A stretch of 64,000 nt of DNA from positions 12,490 through 76,489 of the forward strand of contig NZ_BAAAEP010000021.1 of assembly GCF_039523075.1 (NCBI RefSeq). Direction: 5' to 3'. How positions within the stretch are numbered: position 1 is the stretch's first letter; each line of letters begins with the position of its first letter. Below, in pieces: positions 1 through 8,040 of the stretch. Made by a program: the position numbers and the translations under genes. Under the pieces are notes generated by a model that worked only from the letters and a program-made list of their open reading frames with translations, was not told the origin of the DNA and made no database searches. The stretch comes from Caenispirillum bisanense. GTDB lineage: Bacteria > Pseudomonadota > Alphaproteobacteria > Rhodospirillales > Rhodospirillaceae.

Positions 1-92
1 GCGGTGGCGAGGTAGTTCTCGATCAGCCGCAGCTTGCCGGTGCGGCTGGGCATGAAGACGAGGCCGTCGAGCAGGTCGGCGAAGCGCTGCAT
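1..92 (-). CDS. ATP-dependent DNA ligase, N-terminal fragment (runs off the window)
   Basis: The minus strand reads MQRFADLLDGLVFMPSRTGK from an ATG at 92, then LRLIENYLATA up to the window edge. This opening resembles the N-terminus of the bacterial ATP-dependent ligase that accompanies the ligase-associated exonuclease. It begins 5 nt after the stop of that exonuclease, so the two are probably co-transcribed and translationally coupled. The enzyme would seal nicks using ATP and is distinct from the NAD-dependent replicative LigA. Only about 30 residues are visible and no catalytic lysine is in view, so the call rests on the N-terminal motif plus the partner gene. Confidence 0.75.
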   Translation of the reverse strand, partial: MQRFADLLDGLVFMPSRTGKLRLIENYLAT

Positions 93-97
93 GGCGG

Positions 98-1120
98 TCA
101 GCCGCCCCCGCCGGCGATGTCGGTGGGTTCCTCCTCATACCCTTCCAGGTGCAGCGCCTCGGCGTGCAGCCCGTGCTGGCGGGCGTGGTGGATGAGGGCG
201 TCGTCGCGGCCGTGGGTGACCCAGATCTCGCCGGCCTGCACCTCGGCGATGGTGCGGGTCAGCTCGTCCCAATCGGCGTGGTCGGAGAGGATGAGCGGCA
301 GCTCGACGCCCTTCTGCCGCGCCCGCCCGCGCACCCGCATCCAGCCCGAGGCCATGGCGGTGACCGGGTCGGGCAGCCGCCGGCTCCAGCGGTCGGCGAG
401 GGCGGAGGGCGGCGCCATCACGATCTCGCCCTTCATCTCCGCCTTGTCCGCCGCCGTCGCCGGGCGCAGCGGGCCGAGGGCGATGCCGTGGGCTTCATAG
501 AGGTCGCACAGGGCCTGCAGGGCGCCGTGGATGAAGATGGGGCGCTGCCAGCCCGCCTCGCGCAGCAGGGCGATCACCCGCTGCGCCTTCCCCAGCGCAT
601 AGGCCCCGACCACATGGGCGCGGTCGGGGAACAGGCGGAGGGAGGCGAGCAGGCGGTCGATCTCGTGGCGGTCGTCGGGGTGGCGGAACACCGGCAGGGC
701 GAAGGTGGCCTCGGTGATGAACACGTCGCAGGGCACCACCTCGAACGGCGGGCAGGTGGGGTCGCGGCGGCGCTTGTAGTCGCCCGAGACCACCACCCGC
801 TGGCCGCGGTACTCCATGACGATCTGCGCCGAGCCGAGCACATGACCGGCCGGCACCAGCCGCACCGTCACCCCGCCCACCTGCCGCGCCTCGCCATAGG
901 GCAGCGGGTCGCCGCCGCTCAGGCTGCCGCCGTTGCGCGCCGCCATGATGGCCAGCGTCTCGGGCGTTGCCAGGGTGGCGCCGTGACCGGCGCGGGCGTG
1001 ATCGGCATGGCCATGGGTGACCACCGCCCGCGGCACCGGCCGCAACGGGTCGACATGGAAGTCCCCCGGCTCGACATAGATCCCCTGGCGGGTGACCTTG
1101 ACCCAATCGCGTGCATGCAT
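98..1120 (-). CDS. Ligase-associated DNA exonuclease, metallo-beta-lactamase fold
   Basis: A 340-residue cytosolic protein of the MBL/beta-CASP nuclease group. The metal site is THGHADHAR near residues 35-43, with a later histidine (GHVLGSAQIV), an aspartate (VSGDYKRR) and SDHADW in the C-terminal half. The family occurs next to ATP-dependent DNA ligases and is thought to process DNA ends for repair. Here the ligase start lies 5 nt downstream, which supports the assignment. The start ATG at 1120 places the conserved GDFHVDP motif about 20 residues in, as in relatives. There is no sign of truncation. Confidence 0.88.
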   Translation of the reverse strand: MHARDWVKVTRQGIYVEPGDFHVDPLRPVPRAVVTHGHADHARAGHGATLATPETLAIMAARNGGSLSGGDPLPYGEARQVGGVTVRLVPAGHVLGSAQIVMEYRGQRVVVSGDYKRRRDPTCPPFEVVPCDVFITEATFALPVFRHPDDRHEIDRLLASLRLFPDRAHVVGAYALGKAQRVIALLREAGWQRPIFIHGALQALCDLYEAHGIALGPLRPATAADKAEMKGEIVMAPPSALADRWSRRLPDPVTAMASGWMRVRGRARQKGVELPLILSDHADWDELTRTIAEVQAGEIWVTHGRDDALIHHARQHGLHAEALHLEGYEEEPTDIAGGGG

Positions 1121-1176
1121 CCCGCAGATGTTTGGGCGGCAGGGCGCCGGGTCAAGGGGCGCCGGCTCGGGCGGTG

Positions 1177-1749
1177 CTAGCGGCTGCGGCCGTGGTACTC
1201 GGCGTTCGGCATCATCTCGGTCGCGTGGGCGACGCGGTTTGTGTAGTTGTAGAAGCCGGTGGTGTCGGCGATGTCGAAGATGTCGGCGTCGCTGAAGCCG
1301 AGGTCGCGCAGGCCCTGGCGGTCTGCCTCGCCCACGTCCATGGGGGCGGTCGTCAGCTTCCAGGCGAAGTCGAGCATGGCGCGCTGGCGCGGCGGCAGCG
1401 GCGCGACGCGGTAGTTCATGGCCAGCATCTCGCCCAGCTGCGGGTCGCCGGACAGCTGGCGCACCGCCTGACCGTGGGCCACCAGGCAGTAATAGCAGTG
1501 GTTGGCGCAGGAGACGGCGACGGCGATCATCTCCCGCTCCAGCTTGGTCAGGCCGCTGTCGGCCAGCATGATCTCGTTGTAGTGGCGGGAGAAGGTGCGC
1601 AGCTTGTTGGGCGCCTTGGCGTAGGCCTTCAGCACGTTCGGCACGAAGCCGATCTTCTCCTCGCAGACCTGGAAGTACTTGCGCAGGTCCTCGTCCATCT
1701 CCGCCGGGTCGGCGATGTCCAGGCAGATGACGTGATCGGCTTGCGGCAT
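1177..1749 (-). CDS. Peroxidase-related / AhpD-like carboxymuconolactone decarboxylase family protein
   Basis: A 190-residue protein of the AhpD-like fold. The expected redox motif is present: C85 and C88 in HCYYCLVAH, followed by H92, the CxxC...H arrangement used by alkylhydroperoxidase D for peroxide reduction. The ATG at 1749 was chosen because GGAGG sits about 10 nt upstream. A longer reading to 1875 would run into the glutamine-synthetase-like gene and lacks a better ribosome site. It lies 62 nt downstream of that gene on the same strand and may be co-transcribed, possibly handling oxidants from amine oxidation. The physiological reductant and substrate cannot be told from sequence. Confidence 0.85.
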   Translation of the reverse strand: MPQADHVICLDIADPAEMDEDLRKYFQVCEEKIGFVPNVLKAYAKAPNKLRTFSRHYNEIMLADSGLTKLEREMIAVAVSCANHCYYCLVAHGQAVRQLSGDPQLGEMLAMNYRVAPLPPRQRAMLDFAWKLTTAPMDVGEADRQGLRDLGFSDADIFDIADTTGFYNYTNRVAHATEMMPNAEYHGRSR

Positions 1750-1811
1750 GGTCGAAGGTCCTCCCGATGTTTTATGGTTGGGAAGACCTTGACCGAAAAC
1801 CGCCGCCGCGA

Positions 1812-3182
1812 TCAAGCGTCGCGCAGGTACCACAGCAGGTCGCGGTCGGAGACCTCGGCCTGGAAGACCTCGCACTCGAAGCGCTTCACGCAGGAATAGA
1901 TGCGCACGAAGTCGTCGCCGAGGTAGCGCCGCATGACGAAGCTGTTCTCGAACAGGGCGATGGCCGCCCGCCAGTCGGTGGGCAGCGGCTCGCCCGGCTG
2001 GTCATAGCCGTTGCCTTCGATGGCCGGCGGCGGCGCCAGCCCTTCGGTGATGCCGTGGTGCAGGCCGGCCAGCACGGCGGCGGCGACGGCATAGGCGTTG
2101 GCATCGGCGCCGGCGGTGCGGTGCTCGATATGGCGGGTCTGCGGGTCGCCGCTGGTGACGCGCACCGCCACCGTGCGGTTGTCGATGCCCCAGGTCTTGG
2201 TGGTCGGCGCGTAGGAGCCGGCGCGGAAGCGGCGGAAGCTGTTGGCGCCGGGCGCGAACACCGCCACCCCGTCCTGCATGGTGTCGAGCAGCCCGGCCAC
2301 CGCCTTGCGCAGCAGCGGCCCGCCGTCGGCCTCGCTGCCCGCGAACAGGTTGGCGCCGGACTCGTCGGCCAGGCTGACGTGGACGTGCATGCCGCTGCCG
2401 GACTCGTTGGTCAGCGGTTTGGCCATGAAGCTGGCGATCAGGCCGTGCTTCTGGGCGATGGCCTTCACCAGCCGCTTCAGCATGATGCCTTCGTCCACCG
2501 CCCGCAGCGGATCGGCCTTGTGGTGCAGGGTGAGTTCCCACTGCCCGGCGGCGAATTCGCTGATGGCGGTTTCGGCGGCGATGCCCTGGGCCTCGGCGCA
2601 GTCGTACAGCTCGTCGAAGAAGGGCGCCATGTCCTCGATGGCGGTGGTGTGGCAGACCTGGCTCTGGGTCGGCCGCTCGCCGGACAGGTAGCCGCGCGCC
2701 GGCTGCAGCTCGCCGTGAGGGCCGCGCTCGCGGTCGAACAGGTAGAACTCCAGCTCGCAGGCCATCACCGGGTGGAAGCCGTCGGCGCGCAGGCGCTCCG
2801 TCACCCGCACCAGGGCGGCGCGGGGGTCTGCGTGGATGGCGGGCTCGCTGCCGGGGTCGACGCCCATCAGCACCTGCGCCGTCGGCACGGCGATCCACGG
2901 GCAGCGCACCAGCGTGCCGGCGATGGGGCGCAGGGTGCAGTCCTTGTCGCCCACTTCCCACAGCAGGCCGGCTTCCGGCACGTCCTCGCCGCGGATGGAC
3001 ATGGAGAGCGTGGAGGTGGGCAGCGGCCGCCCGGTGCGGTAGACGGCTTCCAGTTCGTGCGCCTGAACCGCCTTGCCGCGGAAGGCCCCCGTCACGTCGG
3101 TGAACAGCAGATGGACGCGGCGGATGTCGGGGTTGGCGGCCAGGAAGGCGCGCGCCTCCGAAACGTCGGCAAAATGGCTCAT
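1812..3182 (-). CDS. Glutamine synthetase family protein, probable gamma-glutamyl-amine ligase
   Basis: A 456-residue member of the glutamine synthetase superfamily. The beta-grasp segment is at the N-terminus (LLFTDVTGAFRGK). The catalytic ATP-grasp-like part carries ACELEFYLF (metal-binding glutamates), GSGMHVHVSL, and the late motifs NSFRRF and RHIEHRTAGADANAY. It lacks the adenylylation tyrosine loop of housekeeping GlnA and resembles PuuA-type enzymes that ligate glutamate to polyamines or other amines. The aminotransferase gene ends 7 nt upstream of its start, so the two form an operon. Polyamine or amine breakdown is the likely role; the exact amine is not known. Confidence 0.85.
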   Translation of the reverse strand: MSHFADVSEARAFLAANPDIRRVHLLFTDVTGAFRGKAVQAHELEAVYRTGRPLPTSTLSMSIRGEDVPEAGLLWEVGDKDCTLRPIAGTLVRCPWIAVPTAQVLMGVDPGSEPAIHADPRAALVRVTERLRADGFHPVMACELEFYLFDRERGPHGELQPARGYLSGERPTQSQVCHTTAIEDMAPFFDELYDCAEAQGIAAETAISEFAAGQWELTLHHKADPLRAVDEGIMLKRLVKAIAQKHGLIASFMAKPLTNESGSGMHVHVSLADESGANLFAGSEADGGPLLRKAVAGLLDTMQDGVAVFAPGANSFRRFRAGSYAPTTKTWGIDNRTVAVRVTSGDPQTRHIEHRTAGADANAYAVAAAVLAGLHHGITEGLAPPPAIEGNGYDQPGEPLPTDWRAAIALFENSFVMRRYLGDDFVRIYSCVKRFECEVFQAEVSDRDLLWYLRDA

Positions 3183-3189
3183 GGAAGGA

Positions 3190-4578
3190 TCACCTGGCGG
3201 TCAGTTGAAGGAGGACGTCGTCGAAGGCGGCCAGCAGCCGGTCGACGTCGGCCTCGGTGGTGGCAGGGCTGCACAGTGTCATGTTGTGGAAGGGGGTGAT
3301 GACAACGCCCCGGTTGAGCAGGGCGAGATGCAGCGCCCGTTCCAGCCCCGGCCGGAAGGCCGCTTCGGCCTCGGCGCCGGTGCGCGGCGGGGTGGGGCGG
3401 AACTGGATTTCGCAGCGGGCGCCCAGGCGGGTGACCGTCCACGGCAGGCCGGCGCGGGCGATGGCCGCCTCCAGCCCGTCGGCGAGGCGGTTGGCCAGGG
3501 CGATCATGCGGCGGAAGGCATCGGGGGTGGCCACCTGCTCCAGCGTCGCCCGCATGGCGGCCAGCTGCAGCGGGTTGGCGGACAGGGTCGTGCCCATGCC
3601 GGAGTGACCGTGCCCGCCGGCGGCGGAGGCGCGGGCGTGGGCCTCGGCCATGCGCTCGGCCATGGCGGCCGAGGCACCGTAGACCGCCGTCGGCAGCCCG
3701 CCCGCCACCGGCTTGCCGAGCACGAACAGGTCCGGTTCCAGCCCATACGTGCGCGTATAACCGCCGGGGCCGGTGGAGAAGGTATGCGTCTCGTCGATGA
3801 TGAGCAGCGTCCCCGCCTCGCGGGTGAGGCGGCGCACGTCGTCCAGGAAGCCCGGCTGCGGCAGCACCATGCCGCAGTTGGTCAGCGCCGGCTCGGTCAG
3901 CACCGCCGCCACGTCGCCGGGGGCGAGGGCGTCGGCCAGCGCTGCGGCGTCGTTGAACGGCACCACGCGGGTGGACCGCGCCAGATCATGCACCTGCCCG
4001 AGCAGGCCGGGGCGCGGCAGCGTCTGCCCCTGCGGGCCGAGGCGCACCATGGCGTCTTCCACCGTGCCGTGGTAGCAGCCGTCGAACACCACCACCACCG
4101 GCCGCTGCGTCACCGCCCGCGCCCAGCGCAGGGCGTAGCGGTTGGCATCGGTGGCGGTGGCGCAGACCTGCCACACCGGCAGGCCGAAACGCTCCGCCAG
4201 CAGCCGGCCGATCACCGCCGCATCCTCCGACGCCAGCATGGCGGTCAGGCCGCGCGCCGCCTGGGCGGCGATGGCGGCGGCGACCGGGGCGGGGGAGTGG
4301 CCGAACATGGCGCCGGTGTCGCCCAGGCAGAAGTCGGCATAGGCATGGCCGTCGGCATCCACCAGGGTGGCGCCGCCGGCTTCCTTCAGGAACAGCGGAT
4401 AGGGCGTCGGCCAGTCGGCCATCCAGTGCATGGGCACGCCGCGGTACAGATGGGCCTGCGCCTCCTGCCCCAGCCGGCGGGAAACCGGGCGGGCGGCGGC
4501 GAAGGCCTCGGCCTCGCGGGCATGAAGCGCATCGGCGGCGGCATCGGGGATGTCGGGCGCGGCTGCGGCGGTGCTCAA
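3190..4578 (-). CDS. Class III PLP-dependent aminotransferase (GSA-aminomutase-like)
   Basis: A 462-residue fold-type I PLP enzyme. The cofactor region shows DETHTFSTGPGGY followed by LGKPVAGG, whose lysine should form the Schiff base, and GMGTTLSANP nearer the C-terminus. It resembles glutamate-1-semialdehyde aminomutases but is coupled to a glutamine-synthetase-like gene, a context typical of omega-amino or amine transaminases rather than haem synthesis. No ATG is available in the N-terminal region. A TTG at 4578, with GAGG about 9 nt upstream, gives a sensible N-terminus (MSTAAAAPDIPD); this is a rare start. Further upstream the frame is proline-rich shadow of the neighbouring lipoprotein gene. 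Confidence 0.82.
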   Translation of the reverse strand: MSTAAAAPDIPDAAADALHAREAEAFAAARPVSRRLGQEAQAHLYRGVPMHWMADWPTPYPLFLKEAGGATLVDADGHAYADFCLGDTGAMFGHSPAPVAAAIAAQAARGLTAMLASEDAAVIGRLLAERFGLPVWQVCATATDANRYALRWARAVTQRPVVVVFDGCYHGTVEDAMVRLGPQGQTLPRPGLLGQVHDLARSTRVVPFNDAAALADALAPGDVAAVLTEPALTNCGMVLPQPGFLDDVRRLTREAGTLLIIDETHTFSTGPGGYTRTYGLEPDLFVLGKPVAGGLPTAVYGASAAMAERMAEAHARASAAGGHGHSGMGTTLSANPLQLAAMRATLEQVATPDAFRRMIALANRLADGLEAAIARAGLPWTVTRLGARCEIQFRPTPPRTGAEAEAAFRPGLERALHLALLNRGVVITPFHNMTLCSPATTEADVDRLLAAFDDVLLQLTAR

Positions 4579-4682
4579 GATTTCGGACCTCGCGATGAGA
4601 ATATTGAACAGTGTGTGCGAGGCTGCGGGAAATGACAAGAGGCTCCACACGGACCCGGCGAGCGGCCGCCGCCCGGACGCGC

Positions 4683-4711
4683 AAAAGGCCCCGGCCGTGA
4701 TGGCCGGGGCC
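4683..4711 (-). terminator. Intrinsic terminator of the peptidoglycan-binding lipoprotein gene
   Basis: A perfect 10-bp stem (GGCCCCGGCC / GGCCGGGGCC) with a GTGAT loop is followed, on the minus strand, by four T residues. It lies 21 bp beyond the stop of the gene at 4733-5584. Confidence 0.75.
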
Positions 4712-4732
4712 CTGGTGCGGAAAGCGGCGGGG

Positions 4733-5584
4733 TTACTGGGCGGTACCGCCGGTGGTGCCGCCGGTCGCGCCCCCGGTGGTGCCGGTGGTGCCGGTGTTGC
4801 CGGTGTTACCAGTGGTGCCGGTGTTGCCGGTGGTGCCGGTCGTGCCAGTGTTCGTGCCGCCGGTGGTGCCGGTGCCGGTGCCGGTGGTGGCGCCGGGCTG
4901 GGTGTCGTCGGTATCGCCGGCGGTGCCGGTCTGCGGCAGGGTGCCGGTCTGCTCACCCGGATCGGCGGGGTCGGTGGTGGTGGTGCCCTGGCCGGTCTGC
5001 GGCTGCGTCTCCGGGGTCGGCGCCGGGTCGGCCGGCTGGGTGGCGGTCTGGCCGTCATCCTGCGGCTGCTGGCCGGTGCCGCTGGCGGCGGTCTGGGTCA
5101 GGCGGTTCAGCGTCTCGTCGGTCAGTTCGCCGGTGGCGGCCATGTCGTTGTGGCGCTGGAACTCGGCCACCGCGCGGATGGTGCGCGGGCCGTAGAGACC
5201 GTCCACCTGACCGTCATAGAGGCCCATGTCGCGCAGGGCCGTCTGGGCCTGCCGCACGTCGTCGTTGTCGAGGTCGTTGACCATCGGCCGGCTGGCCTGG
5301 CGCGAGGATTGCGCCTGGGCCGGCTGCATGGTGCGGGTGCCGGCGGCGGTCTGCTGCTGCTGCTGCTGGGCATCCTGCCCCTGCAGGGCCTGCTCGGCAT
5401 CGTCACGCATGAAGCCGCCGGCCGCGCCGACGCCGGCGCCGACGGCGGCACCCACCGGGCCGCCGACCACCGCCCCGGCGGCGGCGCCGCCAAGGCCGCC
5501 GCTGGCGGCGCGCTGTTCATCGGTGCTGCCGCAGGCGGCGGTCAGAAGGGCTATGCCAAGGGGAGCGATCATCCACGGGCGCAT
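4733..5584 (-). CDS. Peptidoglycan-binding (PG_binding_1) lipoprotein with glycine zipper and Gly/Thr-rich tail
   Basis: About 283 residues. A signal peptide ends in the lipobox LLTAACG, so it should be lipidated. A glycine-zipper stretch (GGLGGAAAGAVVGG and on) follows, then a Q-rich linker. A PG_binding_1 domain lies near residues 100-165 (DVRQAQTALRDMGLYDGQ, GPRTIRAVAEFQ). The last ~110 residues are low-complexity T, G, P, Q and D, ending in a tandem TGT/TGN tract encoded by a GGTGCC-type minisatellite. The ATG at 5584 is preferred over the one at 5593 because AAAGGA sits 8 nt before it but abuts the other. It likely tethers the outer membrane to the wall; the tail has no recognised function. 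Confidence 0.8.
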   Translation of the reverse strand: MRPWMIAPLGIALLTAACGSTDEQRAASGGLGGAAAGAVVGGPVGAAVGAGVGAAGGFMRDDAEQALQGQDAQQQQQQTAAGTRTMQPAQAQSSRQASRPMVNDLDNDDVRQAQTALRDMGLYDGQVDGLYGPRTIRAVAEFQRHNDMAATGELTDETLNRLTQTAASGTGQQPQDDGQTATQPADPAPTPETQPQTGQGTTTTDPADPGEQTGTLPQTGTAGDTDDTQPGATTGTGTGTTGGTNTGTTGTTGNTGTTGNTGNTGTTGTTGGATGGTTGGTAQ

Positions 5585-5741
5585 GGCGTTCATCCTTTCG
5601 GCTGCTCAGGGAGATTGACTCATGAACAGCCGCCGTCCGCCGCCGGTTCGGACGTCTACGCCTCTTGCGCGCATTTTTCCCGTCACGCGATTGCGGCCGG
5701 CGCTGGTGGGGCCGGCCGCGGGGTCGTCGGTGACGTGTGGA

Positions 5742-6512
5742 TCAGCCGCCGGCCTGACGGGCCTTGGCGACTTCCTGCTTCAGGCGCTCCAGCGGCACGG
5801 CGCCGGGCAGCAGCGTCTCGCCCACCACGAAGGCGGGGGTGCCGCGGATGCCGAGCACGCGGGCCAGCGCCATGGTGGTGCCGATCTGGTCCTCCACCGC
5901 CGCGCCGGCCATGTCGGCCTTCAGCTTGTCGAGGTCGAGGCCGGTCTTGCGGGCGAGGTCGTCCACCGCGGCTTCCGTCAGCTTGCCCTTGTGGCCCATC
6001 AGGGCGCCGTGGAACTCGGCATACTTGCCCTGCTCGCGGCTGGCGAGGGCGGCCCGCGAGGCGTAGAGGCTTTCCGGGCCGAGGATCGGGTATTCCTTCA
6101 TCACCACCCGCAGGCCCTTGTCCTCGGCGGCGGCCTTCATCACCGCCGGGTAGACGGCCTTGCAGTAGCCGCACTGGTAGTCGAAGAACTCCACCAGCGT
6201 CACGTCGCCGTCAGGGTTGCCGAGCACCGGGCTGCCGGGGTCGTTGAAGATCTGCTCGGCGTGGGTCTTCAGGGCTTCCTTCTGGGCCTGCTCCGCCGCC
6301 GCCTGCTGGCGGGCGTCGAGCACCTGCATGGCCTCCACCAGCACTTCCGGGTTCTCGATCAGGTATTCGCGCACGATCTCCCGCACCTGGTCGGCCTGCG
6401 CCTTGCTCAGGGCATCGGCGGCCAGGGCGGCGGGCGCGGCGGCGGCACCAAGGCCAAGGGCGACGGCAGCCACGGCGGCGAGGCGGGTCGGCAGAACGGA
6501 CAGGCGGGCCAT
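5742..6512 (-). CDS. DsbA-family periplasmic thiol oxidoreductase (Com1-like)
   Basis: A 256-residue exported protein. A Sec signal peptide ends near AALAAD (residue 32). A helical segment (residues 35-85) precedes a thioredoxin fold with the active site C114-G-Y-C117 in FFDYQCGYCK, and the cis-proline loop is GIRGTPAFVV. It would oxidise or isomerise disulfides in the periplasm, with DsbB- or DsbD-type partners encoded elsewhere. The ATG at 6512 has GGAAAG about 6 nt upstream and starts directly at the signal peptide; an upstream ATG at 6578 only adds a non-signal extension. It lies downstream of the M48 protease gene on the same strand. Confidence 0.88.
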   Translation of the reverse strand: MARLSVLPTRLAAVAAVALGLGAAAAPAALAADALSKAQADQVREIVREYLIENPEVLVEAMQVLDARQQAAAEQAQKEALKTHAEQIFNDPGSPVLGNPDGDVTLVEFFDYQCGYCKAVYPAVMKAAAEDKGLRVVMKEYPILGPESLYASRAALASREQGKYAEFHGALMGHKGKLTEAAVDDLARKTGLDLDKLKADMAGAAVEDQIGTTMALARVLGIRGTPAFVVGETLLPGAVPLERLKQEVAKARQAGG

Positions 6513-6605
6513 GCGATCTTTCCAGTGCTGAGGGTCTGCGGTGGCGGCGATGATGGCGGCAGGGGCGGGCGCTGGCAAGGGGCTACGGGCTACGGGCAGG
6601 GGGCC

Positions 6606-8021
6606 TCAGCCGCCGCGGCGCTTCTTCTCGTCCATCAGGTTCTGCGCCCGCTGCTTGACGTCCTGGACCCGGAGCCAGGTGGGCTCGCCGGTCTTCAGCC
6701 CCTGTTCGGCGCGGCTGGCGTGGAACAGGGCCTGCGACGGATCGCCCTGCAGCAGCGCGCTTTCCGCCATGGCGTAGGAGGCCATGGTCAGGTTGTCCTG
6801 GCGGCCGTAGGAGATGCCCAGCAGCCGCCACGCCATGCCGTCGGCGCGCTCGGTCTTCAGGGCTTCGTTCAGGTGCTCCTGGGCGGCGGCCAGCAGGCTG
6901 TCGTCCTGGGTCTCGATCATGGCGTGGGCAAGGGCGATGCGGATGAGCGGCGCGTCGGGGCGCAGTTCCACCGCGCGGCGGTAGGAGTCCAGGCTGTCGG
7001 CGACGCGGCCGTTTTCCAGCAGCATCTGGCCGCGCAGTTCGTGGAAGTAGGGGTCGTGGGGGTATTCCGCCACCAGCCCGTCGATGATCGGCAGCGCCTG
7101 CGCCAGCTTGCCCTGGCGGTAGTAGGCGACGGCATGGGCGTAGCGGGCGGGGATTTCCGTGCTGCTCTGCGGATACCGCTGGAAGGTGCGGCCCGGCGTT
7201 TCCAGGAAGGCGAACAGCTTCGCCACCATGCGGGCGTGGGCGATCTGGTCGGCGGCGGTTTCCGTGCGCTGCGGATAGGCCGAGTTCTCCACCGCATTGC
7301 GGATGGTGGCGATGCGCTCGCGCGTCAGCGGGTGGGTGCGGACGTAGGGGTCCTGCTGGCTGGTCAGCAGCAGTTCCTGGTCGCCCAGGATCTCGAAGAA
7401 CTCCAGCAGCCCCTGCGCCGACTGGCCGGTGGCGTTGAGGTACTTGAGCGCGGCCTGGTCGGCGGCGCTTTCCTGGGTGCGGGAGAAGCTGAACAGGTTC
7501 TTCAGGGCCGCCTGGCTGCCGCCCATCATCACCGCCGTGCCGACATCGCCGCGGCCGCTGCCGACGGCGGCCGCCATGCCCAGGGCGGCGGCGATCATGG
7601 ACAGCATCTGGGCGGTTTCCACCTCGTCCTTCAGGCGCACCGCGTGGCCGCCGGCGATGTGGCCGATTTCGTGCGCCATGACGCCGATGACCTGCGAGGC
7701 GTTGTCGCTGCGCTTCAGCAGGCCGGTGTGGATGTACATCTTGTTGCCGAGGGTGACGAAGGCGTTGAGCGAGTCGTCGCGCACCATGCGGATGGTCACC
7801 GAATCCGGCGACACGCCCGCCGCCCGCAGCAGTGGCGCGGCCCAACCGCGGATGGTAGTTTCGATTTCCGCGTCGCGGATCAGGGACATGCCCTGGGCCA
7901 GCGCCGGGGCGGCCGGACCTGCAACAGCCAGGGCCGCCGCCGTGACCGCGACCACGGCCAGGGAGGCGAGGCGTCTTCCGGCTTCCCGCCAGCGGGCCTT
8001 GGCCCGAGAGAACACGTGCAT
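6606..8021 (-). CDS. M48 family metalloprotease with TPR region (BepA/YfgC-like)
   Basis: A 471-residue exported protein. The signal peptide ends near PALAQG (residue 44). The zinc motif HEIGH is at residues 117-121, and a downstream glutamate helix (ESAADQAALKYL) supplies the third ligand. The C-terminal half has TPR-like repeats (YRQGKLAQALP, LENGRVADSLDSYRRAVEL). BepA-type proteins degrade or rescue stalled outer-membrane proteins and help LptD assembly. The ATG at 8021 begins right at the signal peptide; a GTG at 8066 would add 15 residues and overlap the divergent lipoprotein gene. The ribosome site is weak for either start. The thiol oxidoreductase follows, an envelope quality-control pairing. 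Confidence 0.88.
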   Translation of the reverse strand: MHVFSRAKARWREAGRRLASLAVVAVTAAALAVAGPAAPALAQGMSLIRDAEIETTIRGWAAPLLRAAGVSPDSVTIRMVRDDSLNAFVTLGNKMYIHTGLLKRSDNASQVIGVMAHEIGHIAGGHAVRLKDEVETAQMLSMIAAALGMAAAVGSGRGDVGTAVMMGGSQAALKNLFSFSRTQESAADQAALKYLNATGQSAQGLLEFFEILGDQELLLTSQQDPYVRTHPLTRERIATIRNAVENSAYPQRTETAADQIAHARMVAKLFAFLETPGRTFQRYPQSSTEIPARYAHAVAYYRQGKLAQALPIIDGLVAEYPHDPYFHELRGQMLLENGRVADSLDSYRRAVELRPDAPLIRIALAHAMIETQDDSLLAAAQEHLNEALKTERADGMAWRLLGISYGRQDNLTMASYAMAESALLQGDPSQALFHASRAEQGLKTGEPTWLRVQDVKQRAQNLMDEKKRRGG

Positions 8022-8040
8022 GATCAAGGACCGACCCTCG

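Noticed and set aside
149..1180. Long plus-strand reading frame opposite the exonuclease
   Set aside because: His/Gly/Arg-rich shadow of the minus-strand exonuclease gene, caused by high GC; no motif or ribosome site.
1177..1875. Longer start for the AhpD-like protein
   Set aside because: The extension overlaps the glutamine-synthetase-like gene and the ribosome site is at 1749.
4742..4900. Possible CRISPR or noncoding satellite
   Set aside because: The repeats are codons for the Gly/Thr tail of the lipoprotein and keep its frame.
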